A DNA stretch of 64,000 bases from Formosa sediminum (GCF_007197735.1 NZ_CP041637.1:3443001-3507000), one strand, 5' to 3'. Shown: positions 17,820-26,114, numbered from the stretch's first letter. Numbers and translations: made by a program. The notes: a model not told the origin generated them from the sequence alone.

Positions 17820-18022
17820 TGCAACCCCCTATTAAGCAAGCGGTTTTCTCGAAATAGAGCTTTTCCAGCCCGTCCGGCAGGCAAATGTGGAATGTCGTGG
17901 TAATAAACTGATTGAAAAAAAACTATACCTTTTCATTGGTTAAGCTAAACTATTCATAAATTTCAAGAGCAATAACTATAAGATAATAGTGAATAAATTA
18001 AGTTACTGAAAAAAACCAACTA

Positions 18023-18037
18023 CTGTACTTATTCTGT
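18023..18037. repeat. 15-base direct repeat flanking the tRNA fragment, copy 1
   Basis: CTGTACTTATTCTGT occurs here and again at 18241-18255, one on each side of the tRNA-Met fragment and 218 bases apart. Position next to the integrase makes an integrase arm-binding or accessory site possible. Confidence 0.5.
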
Positions 18038-18053
18038 GCGATCTGAAAACAAA

Positions 18054-18079
18054 AAGGCTTCACAGTTCTGTGAAGCCTT
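18054..18079 (-). terminator. intrinsic terminator of the tRNA-Met gene
   Basis: Perfect 12-bp inverted repeat AAGGCTTCACAG/CTGTGAAGCCTT, followed on the minus strand by TTTTTG. It lies 11 bases beyond the 3' end of the tRNA fragment, as expected for the native tRNA transcription unit. Confidence 0.75.
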
Positions 18080-18090
18080 GTAAAAAAAAG

Positions 18091-18134
18091 TAGCGAGAAC
18101 GAGATTTGAACTCGTGACCTCTGGGTTATGAACC
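18091..18134 (-). tRNA. 3' half of tRNA-Met(CAT), attachment-site remnant of the integrated element
   Basis: Read on the minus strand, it has an anticodon loop TTCATAA (CAT at 18128-18130), anticodon stem 3' side CCCAG, variable loop AGGTC, T arm ACGAG-TTCAAAT-CTCGT and acceptor 3' strand TCTCGCT with discriminator A, followed by the terminator. The 5' half (acceptor 5' strand and D arm) is absent from the adjoining bases, which only pair partly with the anticodon stem. So this is a gene cut in the anticodon region by element integration; the intact copy should be at the other end, beyond the window. Confidence 0.8.
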
Positions 18135-18240
18135 TATTTTACAAGTTCACTAAAACACACCAAACACCAGTAAAATATACTGTTTTACAACACATTACAA
18201 AATTAAAGTTATAAAAAATCCCATTTGACATTGAATTATT

Positions 18241-18255
18241 CTGTACTTATTCTGT
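18241..18255. repeat. 15-base direct repeat flanking the tRNA fragment, copy 2
   Basis: CTGTACTTATTCTGT, identical to 18023-18037; here it is followed by ACTAG, giving an extended TGTACTTATTCTGTAC. It is 48 bases before the integrase start. Confidence 0.5.
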
Positions 18256-18302
18256 ACTAGTTTTTAAAATATAACTATCTTTAAGTAAATCCTATTAATA
18301 AC

Positions 18303-19634
18303 ATGGCAAGTATAAAAGTAGTATTGCGAAGAAATATGATGAAGAAAGATGGTACGATACCCCTTGCTTTACGAATAAGTGAAAATTATAAAACCAATTA
18401 TTCCTGGTTAGGTCAATATGTTCTCGAAAAAGATTGGGATTCGGACAAAGGTTTTGCTAAAAAATCTCATCCAAATTATAGCCGTTTAAATAATTTTATC
18501 TTAAAAAAATTAAACGAAGCCAATAATGTATATTTCGCAACGGAGGAATCACTAACACCTAAGCTTGCTAAAAGAAAACTTAAAGGGGCTAATGGGTCTA
18601 GATCTTTTTTTGAGTTAGCTTATGAACGCATAAAAGGCAAATATGATAGTGGTGTCTTTTCCGTTGCTAAATCAGAAATCTCTACATTAAATAATTTAGA
18701 AGAATTCTTGAATTTAAAGATTACAAGTACAAAATATCAGGTAGTAAAGGATATTAGAAACCGAAGGCTAGATAGAATCAGAAAGTCAAAAAATCCAGAT
18801 TATAATTTTATTGAAAGTATTAATCATTTTAAAAATTCTAAAAAATTAAAATTTCGAGATATAGACGAAACTTTTATAGGTAAATACAAAAATTTTTGCA
18901 CCGTATATTTAAAACAAAAGCCGAGAACAATTACGAATCAACTTATATTCATTAGAACACTTTTTAACGTTGCCATCAAAAATGGAGTTATAGACAAGAA
19001 ATATTATCCATTTGCAGACAAAAAAGAAAAAATAACAATAAAGTCAGGTAACAAAATTGGTTTAAATAGAGAAGAAATTGAAAAAATTGAAAATCTCGAG
19101 CTCCTCGATAATTCAATAATTAGACATACTCAAAAAGTCTGGTTGACCTCTTTTTATTTTGCCGGAATACGTATTTCTGATGTACTAAAATTAAAATGGA
19201 CAGATTTTAAAGACAACAGGTTATATTATACCATGAACAAAAATGAAAAACCTGTTAGCTTAAAAATTCCAATAAAAGCTGAAGCTATACTAAATGAATA
19301 CAAGAAAATGAAAAGGTTTAATAAAGGATATGTCTTTCCTTTTTTAAGTATTGCCGACAAGAATGATGCTGAAGATATTTTTATAAAAACTAGAAATGCA
19401 ACCAAATTATTAAATACTAATTTGAAAAAAATCGCAAAACTTTGTGAGTTAGAAAAACCATTAACCAACCACATTGCTAGACACAGTTTCGGTAATTTGG
19501 CGGGAGATAGCATTCATCCCTTAATGCTTCAAAAATTATATAGACATTCAGATCTTAAAACCACTTTAAATTATCAAGCTAATTTTATTCATAAAGATGC
19601 AGATGATGCACTAGATAGTGTTATTAATTTTTAA
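18303..19634 (+). CDS. tyrosine recombinase (integrase) of the conjugative element
   Basis: 443 residues: N-terminal Arm-DNA-binding domain (VVLRRNMMKKDGTIPLALRI), SAM-like core-binding domain (about 100-220) and catalytic domain with Arg290 (AGIRISDVLKLKW), His390-x-x-Arg393 (HIARHSF), a histidine near 416 (LYRHSDLKTTLNY) and nucleophile Tyr424. All key residues are present. It sits immediately inside the cut tRNA-Met and reads away from it, so it most likely catalyses integration and excision at that tRNA. The layout matches Bacteroidota ICE integrases. Confidence 0.92.
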   Translation: MASIKVVLRRNMMKKDGTIPLALRISENYKTNYSWLGQYVLEKDWDSDKGFAKKSHPNYSRLNNFILKKLNEANNVYFATEESLTPKLAKRKLKGANGSRSFFELAYERIKGKYDSGVFSVAKSEISTLNNLEEFLNLKITSTKYQVVKDIRNRRLDRIRKSKNPDYNFIESINHFKNSKKLKFRDIDETFIGKYKNFCTVYLKQKPRTITNQLIFIRTLFNVAIKNGVIDKKYYPFADKKEKITIKSGNKIGLNREEIEKIENLELLDNSIIRHTQKVWLTSFYFAGIRISDVLKLKWTDFKDNRLYYTMNKNEKPVSLKIPIKAEAILNEYKKMKRFNKGYVFPFLSIADKNDAEDIFIKTRNATKLLNTNLKKIAKLCELEKPLTNHIARHSFGNLAGDSIHPLMLQKLYRHSDLKTTLNYQANFIHKDADDALDSVINF

Positions 19635-19640
19635 TACCAT

Positions 19641-20270
19641 TTAACAACTTAATGTTTTATCTAGTACTAAGCTAATGGCACTTCTAATACGTTTCAAACC
19701 ATCAGAAGTATTAATGTCAATCCCACAAAAAGGTGTTTTAGTGGATTTGGAATGCAGCACCATGAAGTAACTTCCGGCAACAAGTAACGCTGATATGGCA
19801 CGCAAATCTATATCTTTTCCTTCTAGTTCTGTGTCAATAAGCTCAAACAGTTCTGAGGCTAGTTGCTCTCTCTCGACAGACACGCTATCTACAAAATATG
19901 TTTTCTGACTTATTTCCCATAATACGAGTTTTTGTAACTCTGAATTATTATTGAAATAATCTAACTGGTTAAGTAAAAGTACATCTGCAATATCTTTAAT
20001 TTCCAAACTGTTATTTTCTAATATCATTTGCTTAACATCTCCTAAAGTGTCCAGCCAATAGTCCTTTTTTCTAAAATAAATTTCGACCAAATTATTAACA
20101 GAATCAAAATACAAAGTTATAAGGCGCCTATCCAGACCAGCTTCTTTTGCTATATTCGTTACAGTTAATCCCACATAACCTTTTGACTCTAGCACCTTAC
20201 CTACTGCATTAATAAGTTTCTGCTTGGATTTCTCCTTATCGTTTATAGGTCCTTGATATCTTTTTACCAT
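19641..20270 (-). CDS. TetR-family transcriptional regulator
   Basis: 209 residues from the ATG at 20270; a longer start at 20360 adds 30 residues with no family likeness. The N-terminal HTH is clear: VGKVLESKGYVGLTVTNIAKEAGLDRRLITLYFDSVNNL (about 20-60). The C-terminal ligand or dimer domain is not assignable. It converges with the integrase (7 bases between stops) and is divergent from rteC, so it may control element transfer or excision. Such TetR genes are common beside flavobacterial ICE integrases. Confidence 0.8.
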   Translation of the reverse strand: MVKRYQGPINDKEKSKQKLINAVGKVLESKGYVGLTVTNIAKEAGLDRRLITLYFDSVNNLVEIYFRKKDYWLDTLGDVKQMILENNSLEIKDIADVLLLNQLDYFNNNSELQKLVLWEISQKTYFVDSVSVEREQLASELFELIDTELEGKDIDLRAISALLVAGSYFMVLHSKSTKTPFCGIDINTSDGLKRIRSAISLVLDKTLSC

Positions 20271-20590
20271 TTTGATTTTTTTTATTACTTCTACATAAGA
20301 GATTAAAGAATTGATCTTATAATAGTTATTATGAGCTGTGATTCTAGTTCTTAAAAACATTATCGTTAATTTAATCAGATATTTTTACTAGATAATCAAT
20401 TAAAAACGAGAATATTTGGATTTTAGCAAATTTTCATATTTTCCTTTTTAATTTTTCCCGCCAAAGAGAAAAACATATATCTTTATAATAACCAGACACT
20501 TACACCCCAATAAAGATACACTTAATCTTGATTTAATTAGAAGAAAGAGTATAAAATCTCATTCATATTACTAACCCTAAGCCAAATAAT
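20271..20590. other. divergent intergenic region between the TetR gene and rteC
   Basis: About 320 bases of AT-rich DNA. I see no perfect TAnnTTTG box on either strand and no strong inverted repeat. By position it must carry the rteC and TetR promoters. Confidence 0.4.
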
Positions 20591-21430
20591 ATGAAACAAA
20601 CTGTACTAAATAATTTTCAGGAGGAATTAATAAGGATTAATAATTCCTCCCTAAACACTACTGAACGTGCAAATCGTTCTATTATTTCATGTAGAAAAAC
20701 ACTTGGCGCATTAAAAAAAGAGGTCCTTTTAAAAGGCTTTAAATCAACTCAACAAGAAATAATATTTTTTAAACATACCAAAAGCGTCCCTTTAAAAGAA
20801 CTTATTTATTATTTAAAATTAAGATCTTTTGAATTACAATTGCCACGAAGTGGTAAAGAACTACAGTGTAAAATAATAAAACGTAAACTGAATAAATTAA
20901 ATCGTTTCTTTCTTAGAAATATTGATTTTGGACAATATATGGAATCTGAATGTACACATCTAGATGAATATTATTATACTAGACCACAACACCAAGAAGA
21001 TCATTATCCCTTTTCAAAATTGTATTATGAAGATTTTAGATTCAGCACACCTAAAGGACTGCTTTTGGCTGAATTTAAAGCCTATTCTGCATTTATGCTT
21101 TATCTTGAAAACCGCTTATTTTGTATTAAAAATCCATTACAAGAACAAGAAATCAATACCAAACTGACGAAAAAATTGGTATGGCCTTTTGGTTACGCAG
21201 CTTTTGTGGAACTTATTTCAGTTCTTAGTGCTGCCGAGCTGCACACAAAAAACAATTTAAGTATTATTGATTTAGCTCGTAAATTTCAGGAAATAATAGA
21301 TATTCAGAATACTGGGTTTTATAATACTAGAAATGAAAATGCCAATAGAACTAAAGGTCTCACTCCTTTTTTAGATTCGGTGATACTTGCTTACATTAAG
21401 GAATTAGATAAAAAAAACAAATTCGAATAA
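20591..21430 (+). CDS. rteC: RteC-like regulator of element transfer
   Basis: 279 residues. The central part KHTKSVPLKELIYYLKLRSFELQLP and the LYYEDFRFSTPKGLLLAEFKAY section match the RteC family. In CTnDOT, RteC has a winged-helix fold and activates the excision operon. Here it is just upstream of an excisionase-like HTH gene, consistent with that role. A strong terminator follows at 21465-21496. No RteA/RteB pair or tetQ is visible, so the induction route must differ from CTnDOT. Confidence 0.75.
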   Translation: MKQTVLNNFQEELIRINNSSLNTTERANRSIISCRKTLGALKKEVLLKGFKSTQQEIIFFKHTKSVPLKELIYYLKLRSFELQLPRSGKELQCKIIKRKLNKLNRFFLRNIDFGQYMESECTHLDEYYYTRPQHQEDHYPFSKLYYEDFRFSTPKGLLLAEFKAYSAFMLYLENRLFCIKNPLQEQEINTKLTKKLVWPFGYAAFVELISVLSAAELHTKNNLSIIDLARKFQEIIDIQNTGFYNTRNENANRTKGLTPFLDSVILAYIKELDKKNKFE

Positions 21431-21464
21431 TGACAATTAATCCTAATTTTATAAAAATTAATTT

Positions 21465-21496
21465 CTCCCTATGACACCCTATAGGGAGTTTTTTTT
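21465..21496 (+). terminator. rho-independent terminator after rteC
   Basis: Perfect stem CTCCCTAT/ATAGGGAG with an eight-base loop followed by eight T. It lies 34 bases after the rteC stop. The loop and stem contain CACCCTATAGGGA, repeated at 21601-21613. Confidence 0.85.
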
Positions 21497-21724
21497 ACCC
21501 CCTATTTTCTGGCTATAATTCCACCTAAAAATACTGCTTTCCAACCCTTTACCATAGTTTTTGCATTAAAACCTAGGCTTTTTAGCAAATGTTAAATTAT
21601 CACCCTATAGGGAATAAATTTCAACAAATCACCTCAATTTTACCTAAAGCAGATTAAATCAAACCAAAGGGCATAAAAATTTATTATCAACAAATTAAAG
21701 CCCCTTAATTAAAACCACAGTATT

Positions 21725-22009
21725 ATGCCAACAAGTATTATTACAACAGACGATCTTCACGAATTCAAATTAGAATTACTTGACGACATTAAAAGACTTT
21801 TAAATGCTCACTCTAAAAGCAAAATAAATTCCTATCTCAAATCTTCAGAAGTAATGAGCTTACTTCAAATTAGCTCCAGTACTTTACAAAATTTAAGATT
21901 AAATGGAACACTTCCCCATACTAGAATTGGAGGGATTATTTATTATTCTTCAGAAGAAATTCAAGCAGTTCTTACTGAAAACACTATTAACAATATCGAA
22001 GACCTTTAA
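21725..22009 (+). CDS. excisionase/helix-turn-helix protein
   Basis: 94 residues. Residues about 40-85 (SSEVMSLLQISSSTLQNLRLNGTLPHTRIGGIIYYSSEEI) form a MerR/Xis-like winged HTH, preceded by an amphipathic helix (DLHEFKLELLDDIKRLL). Such proteins act as recombination directionality factors or regulators in Bacteroidota ICEs. It starts the run of replication-like genes, three bases before the next start. Confidence 0.75.
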   Translation: MPTSIITTDDLHEFKLELLDDIKRLLNAHSKSKINSYLKSSEVMSLLQISSSTLQNLRLNGTLPHTRIGGIIYYSSEEIQAVLTENTINNIEDL

Positions 22010-22012
22010 AAT

Positions 22013-22768
22013 ATGAATTACATAAGACTACTAAATACAGCTTTTGAATTATTTTATTCTGACACTAGGTTAAATCCAACTCATATTAGTCTCTATATGG
22101 CGTTATTTCAAGAATGGAATAGTAATCGTTTTATGGAAGAATTTTATGTAAATCGCAGAGATTTAATGAATGCTTCGAAAATTGGATCAAAATCAACATA
22201 TCACCGATGTGTTTCTGAATTAAATTTATGGGGGTATTTAACTTATTTTCCATCTCATAATCCTTATAAAGGAAGTCGAATTAAAATGACCATTTTAAAC
22301 ACGAACGATCTGCCCGATTTGGGACAGTACAATCCCGTATTAGAACAACTTGCAGAACAGTACCATCCCAAAAATGAACCTCCTACAGGACACAACCCTC
22401 CCATACACGTACCAGTTGTGTACCAACACCGTCCTACCAGTGGACAAGCACTGGTACCTACTATAAACAATACTAAACAAGTAAATACTATAAAACAACC
22501 AAAGGGCTGGCAGGAGGTAAAATTATTTTTTTTTGAAAAAGATTTTAATGCTGATGAAGGAAAAAAATTCTTCGAGTATTACCAGAATCGGGACTGGAAA
22601 ACTAGCAATGGAAATGACATTCGAGATTGGCGAGCCATAGCCATAAATTGGATGGATAGAACAGAGCTATTCGACCCTGGTCAACTTAAAAATAAAAAAG
22701 AAGTTAAGCCAAAATTCAAAGACCATCTAAAAACCAATAAAAACAAAAATTATGATCAACCTCTATAA
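22013..22768 (+). CDS. primosome-like winged-HTH protein (DnaD/RepA-like role)
   Basis: 251 residues. An N-terminal HTH region (ISLYMALFQEWNSNRF...YVNRRDLMNASKIGSKSTYHRCVSEL) precedes a proline-rich linker and a DnaD-like C-terminal part (GWQEVKLFFFEKDFNADEGKKFFEYYQNRDWKTSNGNDIRDWRAIAINWM). This architecture is that of replication-initiation or primosome proteins. It overlaps the helicase-loader-like ATPase gene by 17 bases, so the two likely work together in replication of the excised element. Family assignment is by pattern. Confidence 0.6.
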   Translation: MNYIRLLNTAFELFYSDTRLNPTHISLYMALFQEWNSNRFMEEFYVNRRDLMNASKIGSKSTYHRCVSELNLWGYLTYFPSHNPYKGSRIKMTILNTNDLPDLGQYNPVLEQLAEQYHPKNEPPTGHNPPIHVPVVYQHRPTSGQALVPTINNTKQVNTIKQPKGWQEVKLFFFEKDFNADEGKKFFEYYQNRDWKTSNGNDIRDWRAIAINWMDRTELFDPGQLKNKKEVKPKFKDHLKTNKNKNYDQPL

Positions 22769-23408
22769 AATAAAAGAAGGTGACGTAGAATATACACTTG
22801 GCCGATTTAACGGTGATACTGTAACCTACGATTTTAAGAATATCCTGGTTTATTTGGAAGCCAAAGGTAAAATTCTATTTGGTGAACATTTTGAAATTCA
22901 TAAAGAAGACCACAAACTGCTTTTAAAATTATGTTGTTATTTCATCCAAGATAAGGATTACTGTAAAGCCAACGGAATTGATTTAAACAAAGGCATTTTA
23001 CTTTCTGGCCCTGTTGGTTGTGGCAAAACCAGCCTTATGAATTTACTTCGAAATCTGTCTCTTAAACCAAAGATGTTTGAAATAATTGCTGCCAGGAATA
23101 TTGTTTTTGCATACAACCATTTGGGTACAAAAACCATTCAAGATTTCGGAAACAACAAATGTTATTGTTTCGATGATTTAGGTATAGAACCAGTAGGAAA
23201 ATACTATGGTAGCACTTACAACGTAATGGGAGAAGTACTTCTCTCAAGGTATGAATTGTTTCTAGAAACAAAGATAAAAACGCATATAACTACAAACCTA
23301 AATGCCACTGAAATTGAAAAACGCTACGGATCTAGGGTCCGTTCTAGAATGCGTCAATTATTTAATCAATTGACCTTTAATGAAACCACAAAAGATAAAC
23401 GTAAATAA
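22752..23408 (+). CDS. DnaC/IstB-like AAA ATPase (helicase loader type)
   Basis: 218 residues: Walker A GPVGCGKTS at about 85, Walker B-like CFDDLGIEP, sensor-1 HITTNLNATEIEKRYGSRVRSRM with arginine finger, the pattern of DnaC/IstB ATPases. Helicase loaders place DnaB at an origin. With the preceding DnaD-like protein it forms a plausible autonomous replication module. No transposase partner of the IstA kind is present, which argues against an insertion sequence. Confidence 0.8.
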   Translation: MINLYKIKEGDVEYTLGRFNGDTVTYDFKNILVYLEAKGKILFGEHFEIHKEDHKLLLKLCCYFIQDKDYCKANGIDLNKGILLSGPVGCGKTSLMNLLRNLSLKPKMFEIIAARNIVFAYNHLGTKTIQDFGNNKCYCFDDLGIEPVGKYYGSTYNVMGEVLLSRYELFLETKIKTHITTNLNATEIEKRYGSRVRSRMRQLFNQLTFNETTKDKRK

Positions 23409-23419
23409 TCACACTAATC

Positions 23420-24517
23420 ATGAAAATAGCATCATATAATATCGAAAATTTATTCCATAGAGACCGTAATCTTAGCAAAGCTCAATTAAAGTATAGCCAC
23501 ATAAAATGGATAAATGAGTTGGACAGTCTTATATCACAAACTAGAAAATCTAATGCAGAGATTAGGAGAATTCGAGAACTAGCCTTCTTACTCGGGTTTG
23601 AAAATATTACGCATAGACCTTATGCTATTCTCCAAAAAAAAGCAAGTAATTTATATTTTAAAGGTTATGATCTTGAAGAAAAGACCAAGGTAACTTTAAT
23701 TAATAATTATGAAGGTTGGATCGCTTTACAAACAAAACCTATCCCATTGCCGGCGATCTATCACAAGGCTAAAGTTATATCAGAGATAAACCCAGAGATA
23801 CTTATTTTGCAGAACGTAGAAGATCGTGCTTCTTTGGAAGAGTTCAATAATACAATACTACCGACATTTGACTGTAATCCTTATACTCAAATTCATGTCA
23901 TTCAAAATTCAGATAAAAATGGTATGGAAATCGGCCTATTGCTTCGGGAAGGATATGAGCTTTGTAATATTAAAACACATTATTTGAAACCTATAACAGA
24001 GTTTAAGATTATGTCTCCAAGACAAAATATTATTCGAGTGATTGCTGTTCATTTTAAAAGTAACATCCAAAACAAAGATGTTGTCGACGAATGCCGAGCG
24101 CATTTTACGACATATCTAGCTAATCGATTTAAAACAATATTAAAAAATGATGAAACAAATATTATAATTACTGGCACTTTCGGAGCTCCATCATATTGTT
24201 ATTCCAACGCTCCTTTGATGCAGGACACCAAAATTAAAGACATTACTAAACACTTATCCTTTGAAGTTATTTTAGATGAAGGTGAAGATCAAAATTATCA
24301 TCGTATAGGAGCATATAGAAAGGGAGTAAATATAAAGCAACAAGATTATATGTTATTATCTCCCTCGCTTTTTAACAAACTCAAAGACAGCGGACTAAAC
24401 AGAAAAGGTGTTTGGCCAGAAAACCGTCCGAAATGGAGGCATTATAGCACTCTAAAAAACAAAATTCAGGAAGCTAGTTCTCATCCATTGGTTTGGGGCA
24501 ATGTGGAATTATTATGA
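23420..24517 (+). CDS. endonuclease/exonuclease/phosphatase-fold protein with degenerate active site
   Basis: 365 residues with the EEP fold order: SYNIENLFH at the start, PEILILQNVED, DKNGMEIGLLLREGY, VIAVHFKS, IIITGTFGAPS, QQDYMLLSP and SSHPLVWG at the end. Intact relatives have LQEVE, GDFN and SDH at three of these places; here the glutamate is asparagine, the Asp-Asn pair is Thr-Gly and the last aspartate is serine. So the metal-binding site is probably lost while the fold and the histidines remain. It may be a DNA- or RNA-binding accessory of the replication module 12 bases upstream. Confidence 0.6.
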   Translation: MKIASYNIENLFHRDRNLSKAQLKYSHIKWINELDSLISQTRKSNAEIRRIRELAFLLGFENITHRPYAILQKKASNLYFKGYDLEEKTKVTLINNYEGWIALQTKPIPLPAIYHKAKVISEINPEILILQNVEDRASLEEFNNTILPTFDCNPYTQIHVIQNSDKNGMEIGLLLREGYELCNIKTHYLKPITEFKIMSPRQNIIRVIAVHFKSNIQNKDVVDECRAHFTTYLANRFKTILKNDETNIIITGTFGAPSYCYSNAPLMQDTKIKDITKHLSFEVILDEGEDQNYHRIGAYRKGVNIKQQDYMLLSPSLFNKLKDSGLNRKGVWPENRPKWRHYSTLKNKIQEASSHPLVWGNVELL

Positions 24518-24562
24518 AGAATAGATAGATTTTATTTATATTCAAGATTTATTAGTACATGC

Positions 24563-24811
24563 CAAACCATAAAACTCCAGTGGAGTTTTGATCATATCAT
24601 GACTAAAAAAACGATTCAACGCGCTAGTGCAGATGTAGGGTTTATGTTTATTGCCTATAACTTAAAAAGAATCTGGAATAACATTAGAAAAACGAATACA
24701 CTTCTTGTTCAAGATCACTGGTCTTTAATTAGGCTTTTTACAGCTATTCTAACAAGTTTTGAAGAACCCTACAAACAAAATTCAAAATATAGAATCTTAG
24801 CTCACGTCTAA
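24563..24811 (+). mobile_element. C-terminal remnant of an IS1182-type transposase
   Basis: In frame, residues read TIKLQWSFDHIMTKKTIQ, then RASADVGFMFIAYNLKRIWNN, which is the conserved last part of IS1182/IS5-like DDE transposases (FGTIKRQWGF...RASADVGF..IAYNLRR). Nothing upstream in frame is transposase-like, so about 80 codons remain of a gene normally near 450-500. It marks the left edge of the small-gene cargo patch. Confidence 0.75.
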
Positions 24812-24848
24812 TAGAAAAAACTGTATTTTAGTAGAAATATATAAAATT

Positions 24849-24885
24849 GCAGTCGGTTATTAGACGGACTGCCGTTGGCAACAAG
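24849..24885. repeat. imperfect palindromic gene spacer A (attC-like)
   Basis: GCAGTC (24849-24854) pairs with GACTGC (24867-24872), followed by CCGTTGGCAACAA just before the next gene. The right-hand GTT(G/A)(G/C)C(A/C)(A/C)CA boundary resembles that after spacer C (CCGTTACCCAACA). Confidence 0.4.
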
Positions 24886-24892
24886 CTGAAAA

Positions 24893-25450
24893 ATGACGTC
24901 AAAAAAACACATTTCGATTGGAAAAATAACAGCTTTGATTTCATTGATAATCGGACTGATAATTTTTGGAACATATTATTTTACGACAAATGGAGAACTT
25001 CTTTTTCTCGGATATGGATTTGTAATTTTTGCTGGAATAATAAACCTAATAATTCTAATAGGGATTTTAGCAAAAGCTCAAAGTGATAAAACTAATCGAA
25101 AAAAATTATTGAAAACTAGTGGAATAATGTTATTAAATATTCCAATTATGTTTGGTTGTTTCTGGGTAGCGATGATGGTTCTTGGCAATATGCGAATTAC
25201 ATTCACAAACGGAACACAAAACAAACTGACTGAAATAAAAATTTTCGGTTGCGAAACGGAACAAATTGCAGAACTTGAACCAAATGAAAGTGAAACTGTT
25301 TGGGTTGGAATTACTGGAGATTGCTCAATATTAGTTGAGTATAAAGAAAATGGAATAAAAAAAACGGAAACAGTTGCTGGATATGTAACAACTGGTGGCG
25401 GACAAAAAATGAAACATAGAATCGACGGAAAGGACAAAGATATTCTATAA
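24893..25450 (+). CDS. two-helix membrane protein of unknown function (cargo)
   Basis: 185 residues. Helices at about 10-32, 36-58 and 73-98 are followed by a soluble domain (about 100-185) with strand-rich sequence and GQKMKHRIDGKDKD at the end. I recognise no family. It is the first gene after the transposase remnant and stands between palindromic spacers, so it was probably acquired as a single-gene unit. Confidence 0.6.
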   Translation: MTSKKHISIGKITALISLIIGLIIFGTYYFTTNGELLFLGYGFVIFAGIINLIILIGILAKAQSDKTNRKKLLKTSGIMLLNIPIMFGCFWVAMMVLGNMRITFTNGTQNKLTEIKIFGCETEQIAELEPNESETVWVGITGDCSILVEYKENGIKKTETVAGYVTTGGGQKMKHRIDGKDKDIL

Positions 25451-25454
25451 AAAA

Positions 25455-25610
25455 AAAGCCAGTTGCAAAGCCGTGTAAAAATAATTGCTTGGTTCTTGCC
25501 TACTCGGAAAACCCTGCAGATTTTCCTCTGGTTCGTTCCATTTTTGCTAAATTAGGTGCTTAAACACGCAACTATCCTTACACAAACTAGTTAGCGGCAA
25601 GTTACAGACA
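25455..25610. repeat. imperfect palindromic gene spacer B (attC-like)
   Basis: Outer arms CCAGTTGC...GTGTAAA near 25460 and AAACACGCAACT near 25563 pair imperfectly; an inner perfect stem GGAAAA/TTTTCC lies at 25506-25526. The right boundary reads CTAGTTAGCGGCAAG. Size and nesting resemble integron attC sites or the intergenic palindromes common in Bacteroidota. Confidence 0.45.
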
Positions 25611-25659
25611 ATAACTGCGCAATGAAGAATAAGATTGAAAGGACAAAAAATTTAGTAAT

Positions 25660-26091
25660 ATGAATACATTTTTAAAAATAGCGTTAGGGTTTATACTTGG
25701 AGAAGTCTGTACAGTTGGAGTTTTGTATGTTATCGGAACAATGAACAATGAACAATACAGAAGAAAATAAATTAAGAGAAGAAATCCGAATGCAGGCATT
25801 AAAAAATATGAAACAGTCTTTGGACGAATCCGATAAGGATGAAAATGACCAAAAAAATATCCAATCATTTGAACTCACCACAAAAAATGGTATAGTAAAA
25901 TTACATATATGTCAAAAGATTCCGTTCAGATTTTAATGGGACGTCCACAATCAACCGATGTAAATGATTATGGATTTGGTGGAGTTATCGAAACGTGGAA
26001 ATATAAAGGGACTAATAGATATGTTGATGAATTTACCATTGAGTTTACCAACGGAAAATTGAAATCGGTTCGTCAATTTAAAGACCATTAA
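25660..26091 (+). pseudogene. frameshifted BamE/SmpA-like small envelope protein gene
   Basis: Three successive frames make one sensible protein: a membrane anchor (MNTFLKIALGFILGEVC, from 25660), a charged linker (from 25748) and a C-terminal domain (from 25909) reading MSKDSVQILMGRPQST...GGVIETWKYKG...FTNGKLKSV, which matches BamE/SmpA-like domains. The first shift coincides with a tandem 7-base duplication ATGAACA-ATGAACA at 25741-25754; the second is a net loss of one base (mod 3) near 25908, where a GlyMet would be expected. Two intact overlapping small genes are the alternative. Confidence 0.6.
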
Positions 26092-26114
26092 CTTTATTTT
26101 TATAGGCATCCCAT

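Larger units (their letters stand above)
17488..18302. other. gene-free region at the left edge of the integrative element
   Basis: No coding sequence. It holds the right copy of the diverged repeat (17581-17670), nested inverted repeats (17726-17819), a 15-base direct repeat (18023-18037 and 18241-18255), the tRNA terminator (18054-18079) and the tRNA-Met 3' half (18091-18134). The integrase starts at 18303. Confidence 0.6.

Noticed and set aside
18091-18134. A functional tRNA gene
   Set aside because: The D arm and acceptor 5' strand are missing; only the 3' half is present, so it is an attachment-site remnant.
22264-22470. Glycine/cysteine-rich frame on the minus strand
   Set aside because: It is a shadow of the proline-rich linker of the DnaD-like protein.
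22752-23408. IstB partner of an IS21-type insertion sequence
   Set aside because: No IstA transposase or terminal repeats nearby; the gene overlaps a DnaD-like gene, so a replication role fits better.
24847-25086. 79-residue frame overlapping the start of the 185-residue membrane protein
   Set aside because: Same DNA read in another frame; the membrane protein has coherent helices and the rival does not.
25602-25881. Two minus-strand frames rich in F and S
   Set aside because: Shadows of the BamE-like pseudogene region; no plausible protein.
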